The notes below the pieces were generated by a model, which saw only the letters and a program-made list of their open reading frames with translations, was not told the DNA's origin and did no database searches. From Spirochaetaceae bacterium (GTDB lineage: Bacteria > Spirochaetota > Spirochaetia > Treponematales > Rectinemataceae), in the NCBI GenBank assembly GCA_025358255.1, contig JANYKC010000057.1:1-64000 (forward strand): DNA of 64,000 nt, given 5' to 3'. Of this stretch, positions 42,572 to 51,936 are shown piece after piece (the first letter of the stretch is position 1; every line of letters starts with the position of its first letter). Both the position numbers and the translations under genes were made by a program.

Positions 42572-43831
42572 ATGAAGCTCTACAGTCGTGGACAACTGGC
42601 GCTGGCCGCTTGTGGCGGACTTGCGCTTGCCCTCCTCATCGGTGCCGGAATTGGATATGGCTTGATGCATGGGGGATCCTCCCTCCGAAGCGCGGAAGCT
42701 GCGGGCCTCGCAAGCGGCGCCGGCGCCGCGGTCGCGCCCATCCAGTTCGCGGCCCAGCCTATCGGCGGCGGCTCGCTCAATACCGTGGACCTCGTCCCCG
42801 AATTCGGGCAGGGCGAAACCGAGAACATCTCGGTGTATGAGCGGCTGAACGAGGCGGTCGTCAACATCACGACGGAAGTGATGGCCGTGAATTGGTTCAT
42901 GGAGCCCGTTCCCCAGGACGGAGGTTCGGGTTCGGGATCCATTATAAGCGATACCGGCTACGTCCTCACCAACAACCACGTGGTCAAGGACGCCTATAAG
43001 CTCTTCGTCAACCTGGCGGATGGCAGCCGCTACGAGGCCAAGGTGGTCGGGACCGATCCCGAAAACGACCTTGCCATCGTCAAATTCGACCCTCCCAAGG
43101 GCGCCCGGCTTTCCACGGTTCCGTACGGGGACTCAGGTCGGCTCAAGGTCGGCCAGAAAGTCCTGGCCATCGGGAACCCTTTCGGCCTCGAGCGCACGCT
43201 TTCCGAAGGCATTGTCTCGGGGCTTGGCCGGCCGGTCCAGAAAGACTCTACAACCATCATCCGTGACATGATCCAGACGGACGCGTCCATCAACCCCGGG
43301 AATTCCGGTGGGCCCCTCCTCAATTCCCGAGGGGAAATGATCGGTATTACGACAATGATATACAGCCCCTCAGGCGGCTCGGTGGGAATCGGCTTCGCGG
43401 TCCCGGTGAACACCGCCAAGCGCATCGTCCCCGAGCTCCTCAAGGAAGGCATGGTCCGCCGCGGATGGATAGAGTTCGAGGTCGTCCAGCTGTTCCCGGA
43501 GCTCGTCGACTACATGCAGAAGAACGGCTACAAGATCACGGTGGAGAAGGGCCTCCTCGTCTCGCAGGCCAAGAAAGGCGGGGACGCCGACAGGGCGGGG
43601 ATCAGGGGCGGGTCGATACCGGTGAGCTACGGCAGGTCGGGATTCAACGTGGGTGGCGATGTCATTGTCGCGGTGGATGGCATGAAGGTCTCCACGATAG
43701 CCGATCTCTATTCGGCCCTTGAGGACAACAAGCCTGGGGACCATGTCCTTGTGGAGTACATGAGGAATGGGAAGAGGACGGGCGTGGATGTCGTCCTTGC
43801 CGACCGCTCACAATACATCAAGGGGAGGTAG
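42572..43831 (+). CDS. HtrA/DegP-family periplasmic serine protease
   Basis: 419 residues. An N-terminal hydrophobic stretch (LALAACGGLALALLIGAGIGYGL) exports or anchors it. The trypsin-like domain has VLTNNHVVKDAY (His), ENDLAIVKFD (Asp) and NPGNSGGPLLNSRGEMIG (Ser). One PDZ domain follows (about residues 280-410, GDVIVAVDGMKVSTIADLYSAL). It degrades or refolds damaged envelope proteins. A strong ribosome site and a sigma-70-like promoter precede it; no heat-shock operator was recognised. Confidence 0.93.
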   Translation: MKLYSRGQLALAACGGLALALLIGAGIGYGLMHGGSSLRSAEAAGLASGAGAAVAPIQFAAQPIGGGSLNTVDLVPEFGQGETENISVYERLNEAVVNITTEVMAVNWFMEPVPQDGGSGSGSIISDTGYVLTNNHVVKDAYKLFVNLADGSRYEAKVVGTDPENDLAIVKFDPPKGARLSTVPYGDSGRLKVGQKVLAIGNPFGLERTLSEGIVSGLGRPVQKDSTTIIRDMIQTDASINPGNSGGPLLNSRGEMIGITTMIYSPSGGSVGIGFAVPVNTAKRIVPELLKEGMVRRGWIEFEVVQLFPELVDYMQKNGYKITVEKGLLVSQAKKGGDADRAGIRGGSIPVSYGRSGFNVGGDVIVAVDGMKVSTIADLYSALEDNKPGDHVLVEYMRNGKRTGVDVVLADRSQYIKGR

Positions 43832-43979
43832 CCCTTCCCATGGACCAGCCAGGAGCATGGATGCGACGATTTCCGACCGCCTCGACCCAGGAACGAGGGG
43901 GAGCGCCGCGCTCCGAGCCGGCGGCCACGACGGCAAGGTCCCTTGATGGATCGCCGGCACGGAATCCGGGGGATGACGC

Positions 43980-45968
43980 TTGAAACCTTTCAGGGTGGTG
44001 GCTCCCTACGAGCCTGCCGGCGACCAGGGGACGGCGATCGCGGCCTTGACGGAGGGGCTGAGGAGCGGCCGCCGATGGCAGACGCTCAAGGGCGTGACGG
44101 GATCCGGCAAGACCTACACGATGGCCAAGGTCATCGAGGCGGTCCAGAAACCGGCCCTCATCATTTCGCACAACAAGACCCTGTCCGCGCAGCTCTACCA
44201 TGAATTCAAGGACTTCTTCCCAGACAACGCGGTCGAGTATTTTGTCTCCTATTATGATTACTACCAGCCAGAGGCCTACGTGCCTTCCCGCGACCTCTAC
44301 ATCGAGAAGGACTCGTCGATCAACGAGGAGATAGACCGGATGAGGCTGTCCGCGACGCGGAGCCTCATGGAGCGCAAGGATGTGATCATCGTCGCGACGG
44401 TATCCTGCATCTACGGACTGGCCACCCCCGAGATCTACCGTGACATGTCTTTCAGGCTGTCTGTCGGCGACGTGACTGACCTCGATGCCCTCAAGCGGCG
44501 CCTTGTCTCCCTCCAATACGAGAGGAACGACGCTGTCCTCGAGCGAGGCAGGTTCCGGCTGCGTGGCGATGTCCTGGAGGTGTATCCGGCATACATGAAG
44601 GAAGCCTACCGCTTCGAGTTCGACTACGATCGAATAATGCGTGTCAGGCGCTTCGACCCCGTCTCGGGAGCGGTCCTCGAGGAGCTCGACGCGGCCGTGA
44701 TCTATCCCGCCAAGCAGTTCGTCATGCCCGAGGAATACGTGCACCGTGCCCTCGACCAGATCCGGGGCGAGCTCGAGGAACGATACGAATACCTCATGTC
44801 CACGAACAAGCTCGTCGAGGCGCAGCGGCTGAAGAGCCGCACCGAGTACGACATAGAGATGCTCGAGGAGATGGGCTACTGTCCGGGGATCGAGAACTAC
44901 TCCGGCCCTCTTTCCGGCCGCGCCCGGGGCGAGCCGCCCTCAGTGCTCCTCGATTATTATCCCGAGGGCTTCCTCACCTTCGTGGACGAATCCCATGTGA
45001 GCCTGCCGCAGATCGGCGCGATGTACGCAGGCGACAGAGCGCGCAAGCAGAACCTGGTCGATTACGGTTTCAGGCTCCCCTGCGCGCTGGACAACCGGCC
45101 TCTTCGCTACGAGGAATTCGAGCAACGGACGAAACAGGTCATCTATGTCTCGGCCACGCCCCGGGAGGAGGAGCTCTCCAAGTCGGGGCCTCCGGTCGAG
45201 CAGCTCATCAGGCCCACCGGCCTGATCGACCCGGAGATCGAGATCCGGCCGAGCGAAGGCCAAATGGAGGACATCTACGCGGAGATCAGGAGGCGGAACG
45301 CGGCAGGCGAGCGCAGCCTCATCCTCACCCTCACCAAGCGTATGGCGGAGGAGCTCACCGAATACCTTTCGGGGCTTGCCCTGAAGGTCCGCTACATCCA
45401 CAGCGAAGTCGAGACCATCGAGCGCGTGGAGATACTCAAGGCCTTGCGCAAGGGCGACTATGACATCCTCGTGGGCATCAACCTCCTCAGGGAAGGCATT
45501 GACCTTCCTGAGGTGTCCTTCATCGCGATCCTTGACGCCGACAAGATCGGCTTCCTCAGGTCGGCGACCAGCCTCATCCAGATCATCGGCCGTGCGGCGC
45601 GCAATTCGGCGGGCAAGGTTGTCATGTACGCCGACCGTGTCTCCGACGCGATGAAGCTAGCCATGGAGGAGACATCGCACCGGAGGGGGGTCCAGGAAAA
45701 GTACAACCTGGAGCACGGGATCACTCCGATGACGATCAAGAAGGCCGTGCAGGACATCCTCGAGCGGCATCGGGAGGAAAAGGACGCCGCGGTGGAGACG
45801 GATATCGAGGCGCTGAAGCGATCGCATAACCTCCTCGTTCCCGAGCAGAAGAAGGCCCTCCTGCGGAAACTCGAGGCGGAGATGCTCGACCATGCCAAGA
45901 AGATGGAGTTCGAGGAGGCGGCCGTGATCAGGGATGAGATAGAACGCATCAAGCGCGGAGAGGGCTAG
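43980..45968 (+). CDS. uvrB: Excinuclease ABC subunit B
   Basis: 662 residues, full length. This DNA-damage helicase hands lesions from UvrA to UvrC. Walker A is [14 protein letters not shown]; the beta-hairpin [12 protein letters not shown], the DESHV box, the [14 protein letters not shown] segment, the motif QIIGRAARN and a C-terminal UVR domain ([23 protein letters not shown]) are present. The start is a TTG at 43980, chosen because the protein begins [15 protein letters not shown] as in the family and GGGGGA lies 6 bases upstream. Confidence 0.96.
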   Translation: MKPFRVVAPYEPAGDQGTAIAALTEGLRSGRRWQTLKGVTGSGKTYTMAKVIEAVQKPALIISHNKTLSAQLYHEFKDFFPDNAVEYFVSYYDYYQPEAYVPSRDLYIEKDSSINEEIDRMRLSATRSLMERKDVIIVATVSCIYGLATPEIYRDMSFRLSVGDVTDLDALKRRLVSLQYERNDAVLERGRFRLRGDVLEVYPAYMKEAYRFEFDYDRIMRVRRFDPVSGAVLEELDAAVIYPAKQFVMPEEYVHRALDQIRGELEERYEYLMSTNKLVEAQRLKSRTEYDIEMLEEMGYCPGIENYSGPLSGRARGEPPSVLLDYYPEGFLTFVDESHVSLPQIGAMYAGDRARKQNLVDYGFRLPCALDNRPLRYEEFEQRTKQVIYVSATPREEELSKSGPPVEQLIRPTGLIDPEIEIRPSEGQMEDIYAEIRRRNAAGERSLILTLTKRMAEELTEYLSGLALKVRYIHSEVETIERVEILKALRKGDYDILVGINLLREGIDLPEVSFIAILDADKIGFLRSATSLIQIIGRAARNSAGKVVMYADRVSDAMKLAMEETSHRRGVQEKYNLEHGITPMTIKKAVQDILERHREEKDAAVETDIEALKRSHNLLVPEQKKALLRKLEAEMLDHAKKMEFEEAAVIRDEIERIKRGEG

Positions 45969-47052
45969 AATCCGATCCCTTTCCTGCCCGCCCGCTTGAC
46001 CCGGTACATCGCTTGATCCGCGAAAGCCAGGAGCTGTGCCGCATCCGCGGGATTGGCCTGGGTATCGGCGATCCCTATGGAAAGCGAAAGGCCGTCTGGC
46101 AGGCCAAGAAGTATCCCTGCCGCCGCGATCTTTTCCTGGATGCGCCTGGCAGCGGCGGCCGCGTCGATTTTCGAGGTTTCCGGGAAGAGGAGGAAGAACT
46201 CGTCGCCGCCGTAACGGCCGGCGGAGTCCATCGCCCTGCAGGATTGCTCGAGTATGGAAGCGACGGCCTGGATGCCCCGGTCTCCGGTCTCGTGGCCCAT
46301 GAGGTCGTTGATGGTCTTGAATGAATCGACGTCCATGAGGAGGACGGAGAAGACCCTCCCGTTGCGTCGACTCCTGGCCCATTCCACCGAGAGGGCCTTT
46401 TCAATGGCGCGGCGATTGAAGATCCCGGACAAGGCATCGCGCTCCGACAGGAGGCGCATCTCGTCCCAGGCCTCCGCTGCCGCGCATGCCAGCCTGCAGG
46501 GCTCGAAAATAGAGCGCACGAGGGCCTGGAAATTCGCATGGATCCGCGCGTCACCGAAGAGCTCCCTATGGTCAGGGTCTAGCCCGACGGAACCCACCTG
46601 CTCTCCGGACAGCCTATCCATGGCCAGGATCTGCGGACCTTTGTCTTCCGCCCCAGGCTTTTTCGCGAAAACGATGTTCCTGCAGCCCATGAGTTGCGGA
46701 TCAGCCAGGAAGGACCGCGCAAGTCCTTGCGCCTCATCCGTCGATTTTGCGCAAAACAAGCTGCCTAGATAGGACGGGAACCTTCTCCCCGCGTGCGAAA
46801 GGATCGAATCGCCGGTGAATTGCAGCACCGCCGAGCGCAGTTCGTCGCCATCCCACGGCTTTGTAAGGAAGCCGCTGATGGAACCCTGATTCACTGCCTG
46901 GATCGCCGGCTCGAGGTCTATGGAGCCGCAAGGAGGATCCTGGCGGCTCCAGGACAGCGATCGCGGAAAGCCTCGAGCAACTCGACGCCATTCATGCAAG
47001 GAAATGCCGCGATTTGGGCCTTCATGAACGCGCAATGGGAGGGGGCGGCCAT
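45965..47052 (-). pseudogene. REC-GGDEF response regulator, truncated and frameshifted
   Basis: The C-terminal GGDEF domain is intact (FNRRAIEKALSVEW, VLLMDVDSFKTINDLMGHETGDRG, RYGGDEFFLLFPET) with an RAMD inhibitory site five residues before GGDEF. Upstream is a receiver-domain remnant in two frames: MNGVELLEAFRDRCPGAARILLAA (47052 to about 46921), then after a one-base loss IDLEPAIQAVNQGSISGFLTKPWDGDEL. The first 50 or so receiver residues, including the phosphorylated aspartate, are missing because the next gene starts 37 bases away. The GGDEF part could still be translated from an internal start, so activity is not excluded. It overlaps the uvrB end by 4 bases. Confidence 0.65.
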
Positions 47053-47088
47053 ATTCAGGCAGAGGGGATTGCGGTATAGTGACGAACC

Positions 47089-48987
47089 GTGAATCTCATT
47101 TCCATTGACCGCATTTCCAAGACCCTGGGGGACAGCCCCCTTTTTTCCGGACTTAGCCTTGGCATCGATGATGGCGACCGGCTCGGTCTTGTAGGCAAGA
47201 ATGGCGCCGGAAAATCCACGCTGCTCAAGGTCCTCGTCGGCGGGCTCGAGCCGGATTCGGGGATCATGGCCAGGAAGCGCGGCCTTTCCCTCTCCCTCCT
47301 GGAGCAGCGCCCGGAATTCCTTCCAGGGACGACCCTCCGCGATTTTTTTCGCGGCGGTGATTCCAACGAGATAGCCTCCTATCTCCGCTACGAGGAGCTC
47401 CTCCACGCGGGGAAGGGAGGCGCCGAGTCCGACCGGCTCCATCGGGAACTCGAAGCCTCGGGGGGGCTGGACCTTGAACACCGCTATCTCTCCCTGTGCA
47501 CGGAACTCGGCCTTTTCGATCCGGAGGCATCCCTTGACGTGTTTTCCGGAGGCATGATAAAGAAGGCCGCGATCGCGCGCTGCCTAGCCCCAAAAAACGA
47601 TCTCGTCCTCCTCGATGAGCCGACGAACCACCTCGATATAGAGACCATCGAGTGGCTGGAGAAACGGCTTTCGGGCGGCGCCTTCGCCTTCATCCTCGTG
47701 ACCCATGACCGCTGGTTCCTCGACGCTGTCTGCGAAGGCATCCTCGAGATCGAGGGTGGCGAGGTCTATCGCCACGAGGGCAACTACACGCGCTACCTTG
47801 AAGGCAAGGCCGAACGGCTCGCCGCCACCGAAAAAGCGGATTTGAAAAGGCTGGCCAAGCTGAAGATCGAACTCGAATGGCTGGGTCGCGGGGCGCGGGC
47901 GCGCGCGGGCAAGAGCCGGAGGCGCAAGGAGAAAATCCGCGACATGGCAGGAGGCGGGCTCGAGAGGGCCGCTTCGATGGACGGCTTCCAGACCACGGAG
48001 AGCCGGCTTGGGAGAAAGGTCCTCGAGCTCAAGGGCGTCTCCAAGGCCTACGGCGAGAAAAGGCTCTTCACGGATTTTTCCTATGAATTCTCCCGCGGAG
48101 ACCGGGTCGGGATCGTCGGCCCGAATGGCGCCGGGAAATCGAGCCTCCTCGACCTGTTGGCCGGAAGGCTCGAATCGGACGCGGGCAAGGTCGTACGCGG
48201 TGACACCCTGAGGGTCGCCTATTTCGACCAGGACAGCTCCAGCCTCGATCCCCTCATGACCGTGCTCGATACCGTGCGCGAGCATGCGGAGATCATCCGC
48301 CTCAAGGATGGAAGCACGCTGACCGCCGAGCTTCTCCTCGAACGTTTCCTTTTTCCCCGCACCTTCCAGGGCCTCCAGGTCTCGCGCCTTTCAGGTGGAG
48401 AACGACGAAGGCTCGAGCTCGTCCGGCTCCTTGCGGAATCGCCCAACTTCCTTCTCATGGACGAACCCACCAACGACCTGGACATAGAGACCATAGAGCT
48501 TCTCGAGGACTTCCTGGAAGGCTTCCAGGGCTGCGTCGTCACGGTATCCCATGACCGCGCCTTCCTTGACCGCATCGCCTCCTTCCTCCTTGTCTTTGAC
48601 GGGACGGGCGGCTTGAGGGAATTCCCCGGAAGCTATTCCGAGTGGCGGGAAGCCGCGGCCGAAGAGGCTGAGGAACGCGACGCCGCGGGGCAGGCGGTGA
48701 CTTCGGCCTCGGCCGCCGCCGAGTCAGTGTGCCTGGCAAAGGCCGACGCCGCGATCGAGGCCTCGGCCCAAAGGAAACTGAGCTATGCAGAGAGGCGCGA
48801 GTTCGATTCCCTCCTCGGTGAGCTTGACGGGCTTGAGGCGGAGAAGGCGGCGCTTGAATCCTTCTTCGGAAATTCCAGCCATACGGGCGCCGAGCTTGAA
48901 AAGGCAAACCGCCGCTACGCGGAAGTGGGCCTGCTCATCGATGGCAAGACCAGGCGCTGGGAAGCCCTCGCGCAGAGGGCAGGCTGA
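47089..48987 (+). CDS. ABC-F family ATPase (Uup-like)
   Basis: 632 residues. Two ABC domains without membrane segments: Walker A VGKNGAGKSTL and VGPNGAGKSSL, signatures FSGGMIKKAAI and LSGGERRRLEL, Walker B LVLLDEPTNHLDIETIEWL and LLMDEPTNDLDIETIELL. A linker rich in basic residues joins them, and a C-terminal coiled coil (from about 560, KLSYAERREFDSLL) resembles Uup. Such proteins act on ribosomes or DNA structures. The start is a GTG at 47089 with no Shine-Dalgarno; a TATAGT element at 47075-47080 would place transcription start within a base or two of it. Confidence 0.9.
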   Translation: MNLISIDRISKTLGDSPLFSGLSLGIDDGDRLGLVGKNGAGKSTLLKVLVGGLEPDSGIMARKRGLSLSLLEQRPEFLPGTTLRDFFRGGDSNEIASYLRYEELLHAGKGGAESDRLHRELEASGGLDLEHRYLSLCTELGLFDPEASLDVFSGGMIKKAAIARCLAPKNDLVLLDEPTNHLDIETIEWLEKRLSGGAFAFILVTHDRWFLDAVCEGILEIEGGEVYRHEGNYTRYLEGKAERLAATEKADLKRLAKLKIELEWLGRGARARAGKSRRRKEKIRDMAGGGLERAASMDGFQTTESRLGRKVLELKGVSKAYGEKRLFTDFSYEFSRGDRVGIVGPNGAGKSSLLDLLAGRLESDAGKVVRGDTLRVAYFDQDSSSLDPLMTVLDTVREHAEIIRLKDGSTLTAELLLERFLFPRTFQGLQVSRLSGGERRRLELVRLLAESPNFLLMDEPTNDLDIETIELLEDFLEGFQGCVVTVSHDRAFLDRIASFLLVFDGTGGLREFPGSYSEWREAAAEEAEERDAAGQAVTSASAAAESVCLAKADAAIEASAQRKLSYAERREFDSLLGELDGLEAEKAALESFFGNSSHTGAELEKANRRYAEVGLLIDGKTRRWEALAQRAG

Positions 48988-49016
48988 CCGATGCGCCTGC
49001 CAGCTTGGGTCGGATC

Positions 49017-50063
49017 GTGAAATCCGGATTTGACATCCTCTCCCCGGAGTTCGCGACCGAGGCGATAGAGGAGGCCTTTGGCCTCAGGCTTGAAGGAAGC
49101 CTCCAGGTCTACCCGAGCTATGTAAATCGCGTGTACGGCATGCGGGACGAGGACGGAATAGGCTATGTCGCCAAGTTCTACAGGCCGGGCCGCTGGAGCC
49201 GCGAAGCCATCCTCGACGAGCACCTCTTCCTGGCCGATTGCGCCGCCGCCGACCTCCCTGTGGTCCAGCCCCTCCTTGATGCGGCGGGCGAAAGCCTTGC
49301 GGAGCTTGGCCTCGAAATCGAGGACGGCTTCGAGGAATCGTTTTCCTTTGCGCTCTTTCCCAAGGCCGGTGGACGCAATTTCGAGCCGGAATCGGAGGAA
49401 GACTGGCTCAGGCTCGGGCGACTCGTCGGTCGCCTCCATATCGCCGGCAGAAGGCGGGCTGCCCCGAATCGCCTCTCCCTGACCCCCGACCTCGGCGCGG
49501 ACTATGTCGGCGAGCTCATCCATCAAGACCTCATCCATCCCGAATGCCGCGCCGAATTCCAGGAACTTGCCGCGATCGGCCTTGAGCATGCCCGTTCATT
49601 GTTTGAGGGTTTCCCCCTCCAACGCGTCCATGGTGACCTGCATCGAGGGAACATCCTTGACCGTCCAGGCTCGGGTCTTGTCCTTGTGGACTTTGACGAC
49701 ATGCTCATGGCACCGCCTGCCCAGGATATCTGGCTTCTCCTCCCCGGGCGGCGAGATGAATCCAGCAGGGAGCTGAACCTCCTCCAGGAGGGCTATGAGG
49801 AATTCTCGCCCCTTGACAGGCGCTGTTTTCGACTGGTCGAAGCCCTCCGCCTGCTTCGGATGCTGTATTTCCTTGCCTGGCGTGCCCGACAACGCAATGA
49901 TTTCTGGTTCAAGCGCGAGTTCCCTGACTGGGGTGGTCGCGCTTTCTGGATTGCTGAAGTCGAGGACCTCCGCGAGCAACTGCGTCACCTCGAAATGCCA
50001 AGCGGCGAAAAGGGCGGGCAACTCGCCGAAGTCGAGGAGGACGAGCCCTTTATCCTTCCATGA
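49017..50063 (+). CDS. SrkA/RdoA-like stress-response kinase
   Basis: 348 residues from the GTG at 49017 (a TTG at 49005 is also in frame). It looks like SrkA of the aminoglycoside-phosphotransferase-fold kinases: YPSYVNRVYGMRDEDGIGYVAKFYRPGRW with the ATP lysine, DEHLFLADCAAADLPVV, RLVGRLH, the catalytic loop LQRVHGDLHRGNIL and LVDFDDMLMAPPAQDIWLLL. In E. coli SrkA opposes toxin-driven death under stress by phosphorylating protein targets. It follows the ABC-F gene by about 30 bases, so likely shares its transcript. Confidence 0.85.
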   Translation: MKSGFDILSPEFATEAIEEAFGLRLEGSLQVYPSYVNRVYGMRDEDGIGYVAKFYRPGRWSREAILDEHLFLADCAAADLPVVQPLLDAAGESLAELGLEIEDGFEESFSFALFPKAGGRNFEPESEEDWLRLGRLVGRLHIAGRRRAAPNRLSLTPDLGADYVGELIHQDLIHPECRAEFQELAAIGLEHARSLFEGFPLQRVHGDLHRGNILDRPGSGLVLVDFDDMLMAPPAQDIWLLLPGRRDESSRELNLLQEGYEEFSPLDRRCFRLVEALRLLRMLYFLAWRARQRNDFWFKREFPDWGGRAFWIAEVEDLREQLRHLEMPSGEKGGQLAEVEEDEPFILP

Positions 50064-50097
50064 TGCCCTTCCGTCGTGTAGGCCAATTCCTCCGCTC

Positions 50098-50127
50098 TTG
50101 ACATCCGGTCCCTCTCTTGGCTATTTT
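50098..50127 (+). promoter_or_regulatory. Promoter of tRNA-Gly
   Basis: TTGACA (50098-50103), an 18-base spacer and TATTTT (50122-50127), 10 bases before the tRNA. Confidence 0.65.
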
Positions 50128-50137
50128 CATACCGTTC

Positions 50138-50209
50138 GCGCCAGTCGTATAACGGCTATTACCCCAGCCTTCCAAGCTGGAGACGAGGGTTCGACTCCCT
50201 TCTGGCGCT
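50138..50209 (+). tRNA. tRNA-Gly (anticodon TCC)
   Basis: A 72-base cloverleaf: acceptor GCGCCAG pairs with CTGGCGC, the anticodon arm is CCAGCCTTCCAAGCTGG with TCC, and the T-arm has GGTTCGACTCC. CCA is not encoded. Confidence 0.95.
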
Positions 50210-50211
50210 GC

Positions 50212-50236
50212 AAAAAACCCGCATTCGCGGTTTTTT
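50212..50236 (+). terminator. Terminator after tRNA-Gly
   Basis: AAAAAACCCGC and GCGGTTTTTT form a stem with one bulged C and end in a run of six T. Confidence 0.8.
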
Positions 50237-50723
50237 CCATTGGCGCAGCAGGGAGTCGAAGGGATTGAGCGACCCCGGCGGTCCGAGCCAGCGAGGACTG
50301 TCGGGGTTAGAGCGCAAGGAAGCCGTCGAACACATTACCGGGCATCCAATGCCATCCGGCCTTTTCGAGGCCGATCCGCATGGAATCCTGGCAGCGGCAT
50401 TTAGGATAAAGGCCGTCGCGGTCTGGATTGGCAATCCCTGCCGATGGCCCTGGGTATTTCGCGAATATCAATAAATCTTCATTTATCCATAGCGGGAGAC
50501 CTAATAATTGGATGTTTCTCCATGGCTATGACAAGGCCGGTCCATCCCGTGGCCCTCAGGCGAAAAGCGCCGGATAATCAACCTCCACAGTCGGAGGGAG
50601 GTTGACTCCGGAGCCATATCACTATATAAAAACCTGTGTCCTAAAAAATGCTTCGCTATTGTCCTGTCTGCGCAGAACCCATCGCCCGCAGACCATTTTT
50701 TGCAAGATACACAAGGGGATGTC
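50237..50723. other. Long leader/intergenic region before the V-ATPase operon
   Basis: About 490 bases with no gene I can support. It is AT-richer than its surroundings around 50460-50520 and 50625-50650. It holds two notable hairpins: TCAACCTCC (50578-50586) with GGAGGTTGA (50597-50605), and GTCTGCG (50666-50672) with CGCAGAC (50687-50693) followed by CATTTTTT. The promoter of the ATPase operon must lie here; ATATAAAA near 50633 could be part of it, but no full pair was identified. Confidence 0.5.
50666..50700 (+). terminator. Attenuator-like hairpin in the V-ATPase leader
   Basis: A 7-bp perfect stem (GTCTGCG/CGCAGAC) with a 14-base loop followed by a T run, ending 24 bases before the first ATPase gene. 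It could be a weak intrinsic terminator controlling entry into the operon; this is a suggestion only. Confidence 0.35.
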
Positions 50724-51338
50724 ATGGATATCCAGCTCCAGGAACTGCTCGACAAGATCCGGCGCGAGGGGCTCGAGGCCGCTGAGGCTGAACGGGCTAG
50801 AATCATCTCGGAGGCCGAGGCGAACAAGGCCCGGATCATCGTCGGTGCGGAAAAAGAAGCGGCGAGCATCGTCGAGAAGGCGCGATCCGAAGCAGCCAAG
50901 GCCGAGGACTCCGGTCGCGCGGCGCTATCCCAGGCCTCTCGGGATTTTCTCCTCGCTTTCCGGGGACAGCTCGAGGCGACGCTTTCCGCGGCAGTGGCAG
51001 CGGAGACAAAGATCGCATATGGACCGGAAGTCATCGCCGAAGCCATTCCCCTTGTCGTGAAAGCCCTTTCCGGCGGCGGCGCGGACAATCTCGAAGTCCT
51101 GGTGCCATCTGCATTGCTGGCAAAGCTCGAGGCGAGAATCCCGGCCATCCTCTCGGCCGAGCTCAGGAAAGGTGTTGTCCTGCGTCCTTCGAGCGAGCTC
51201 GAGGCCGGTTTCCGCATCATCGAGAAAAATGGCGCCGCATATTATGATTTTTCGGCGCCGGCCCTCGCGGAGCTTTTCGCTTCCCGCCTCAACACGAGGC
51301 TGGCGGAGACGCTCCGGAGTTCCGCGAAGGGAATATAG
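50724..51338 (+). CDS. V-type ATPase subunit E
   Basis: 204 residues. The first 85 form a long charged helix (EGLEAAEAERARIISEAEANKARII) of the peripheral stalk, followed by a globular C-terminus (VVLRPSSELEAGFRIIEKNGAAYYDFSAPALAELF) as in NtpE/AtpE. It links the A3B3 head to subunit I. The ATG at 50724 follows AAGGGGA. First gene of the operon. Confidence 0.85.
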   Translation: MDIQLQELLDKIRREGLEAAEAERARIISEAEANKARIIVGAEKEAASIVEKARSEAAKAEDSGRAALSQASRDFLLAFRGQLEATLSAAVAAETKIAYGPEVIAEAIPLVVKALSGGGADNLEVLVPSALLAKLEARIPAILSAELRKGVVLRPSSELEAGFRIIEKNGAAYYDFSAPALAELFASRLNTRLAETLRSSAKGI

Positions 51339-51342
51339 GCAC

Positions 51343-51936
51343 GTGAGCCGCTACTATTTCCTCGCGGCCACCCTGCCTTCGTTGCAGTTCGGCATGCCTG
51401 CCCCATTTTCGAGGCAGGCTTTCCTTGAACTCTGCGCAAGGTCGCTTTCCCATGCCGACCTGGCTGTCCTGGAAAGCATAGCCCTCCTGTCCCAATCGGA
51501 CGCCGCGCCGCCTTCGCTTGGATCGGCCCTGCTTGACAGCTATTACCTCTGGGAAAGAGGGCTTCGCAACGAGTTGGCCAAGTTTCGCGCAAGGAAGCTA
51601 GGTCTTTCGCCGGAGTCCTACCTTCGGGAGGATGCCGATGTCGGATCCTCCCCGGCCCGATCGGCCCATGCGGCGTTCCACGCGAGCACGCCCCTCGAGG
51701 GAGAGCTTGTCCTCGAACGCGAGCGGTGGGCCTTTGTGGACGGCCTTGCGCCCATTCAGAAGTTCGACATGGAGAGCCTTGCGGCCTATTTGCTCAAACT
51801 TCTCATCCTCGAGCGCCTTGGCGGGTTTGCCGCGGGTCCTGGGGAAGCGGGATACCGCAAGGTGTACGCAGATATTATGGAAAGCCGCCATTCAGGGTCG
51901 GCGCGATCATCATCCAAGACCGGAGTACCACGATGA
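51343..51936 (+). CDS. DUF2764 protein of the V-ATPase operon
   Basis: 197 residues, GTG start. The sequence (RYYFLAATLPSLQFG, LLDSYYLWERGLRNELAKFRARKLG, FDMESLAAYLLKLLILERL) fits DUF2764, a family found at this operon position in spirochaetes and some Bacteroidetes. The place and mostly helical character suggest it stands in for subunit C, connecting the rotor to the membrane ring (inference). It lies between E and A, overlapping A by ATGA. No C, F or G subunit is seen otherwise. Confidence 0.75.
   Translation: MSRYYFLAATLPSLQFGMPAPFSRQAFLELCARSLSHADLAVLESIALLSQSDAAPPSLGSALLDSYYLWERGLRNELAKFRARKLGLSPESYLREDADVGSSPARSAHAAFHASTPLEGELVLERERWAFVDGLAPIQKFDMESLAAYLLKLLILERLGGFAAGPGEAGYRKVYADIMESRHSGSARSSSKTGVPR

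Noticed and set aside
50648-50785. A 45-codon frame starting MLRYCPVCAEPI, like a small zinc ribbon
   Set aside because: It has only part of a zinc site, no ribosome binding site, and runs into the subunit E gene in another frame.
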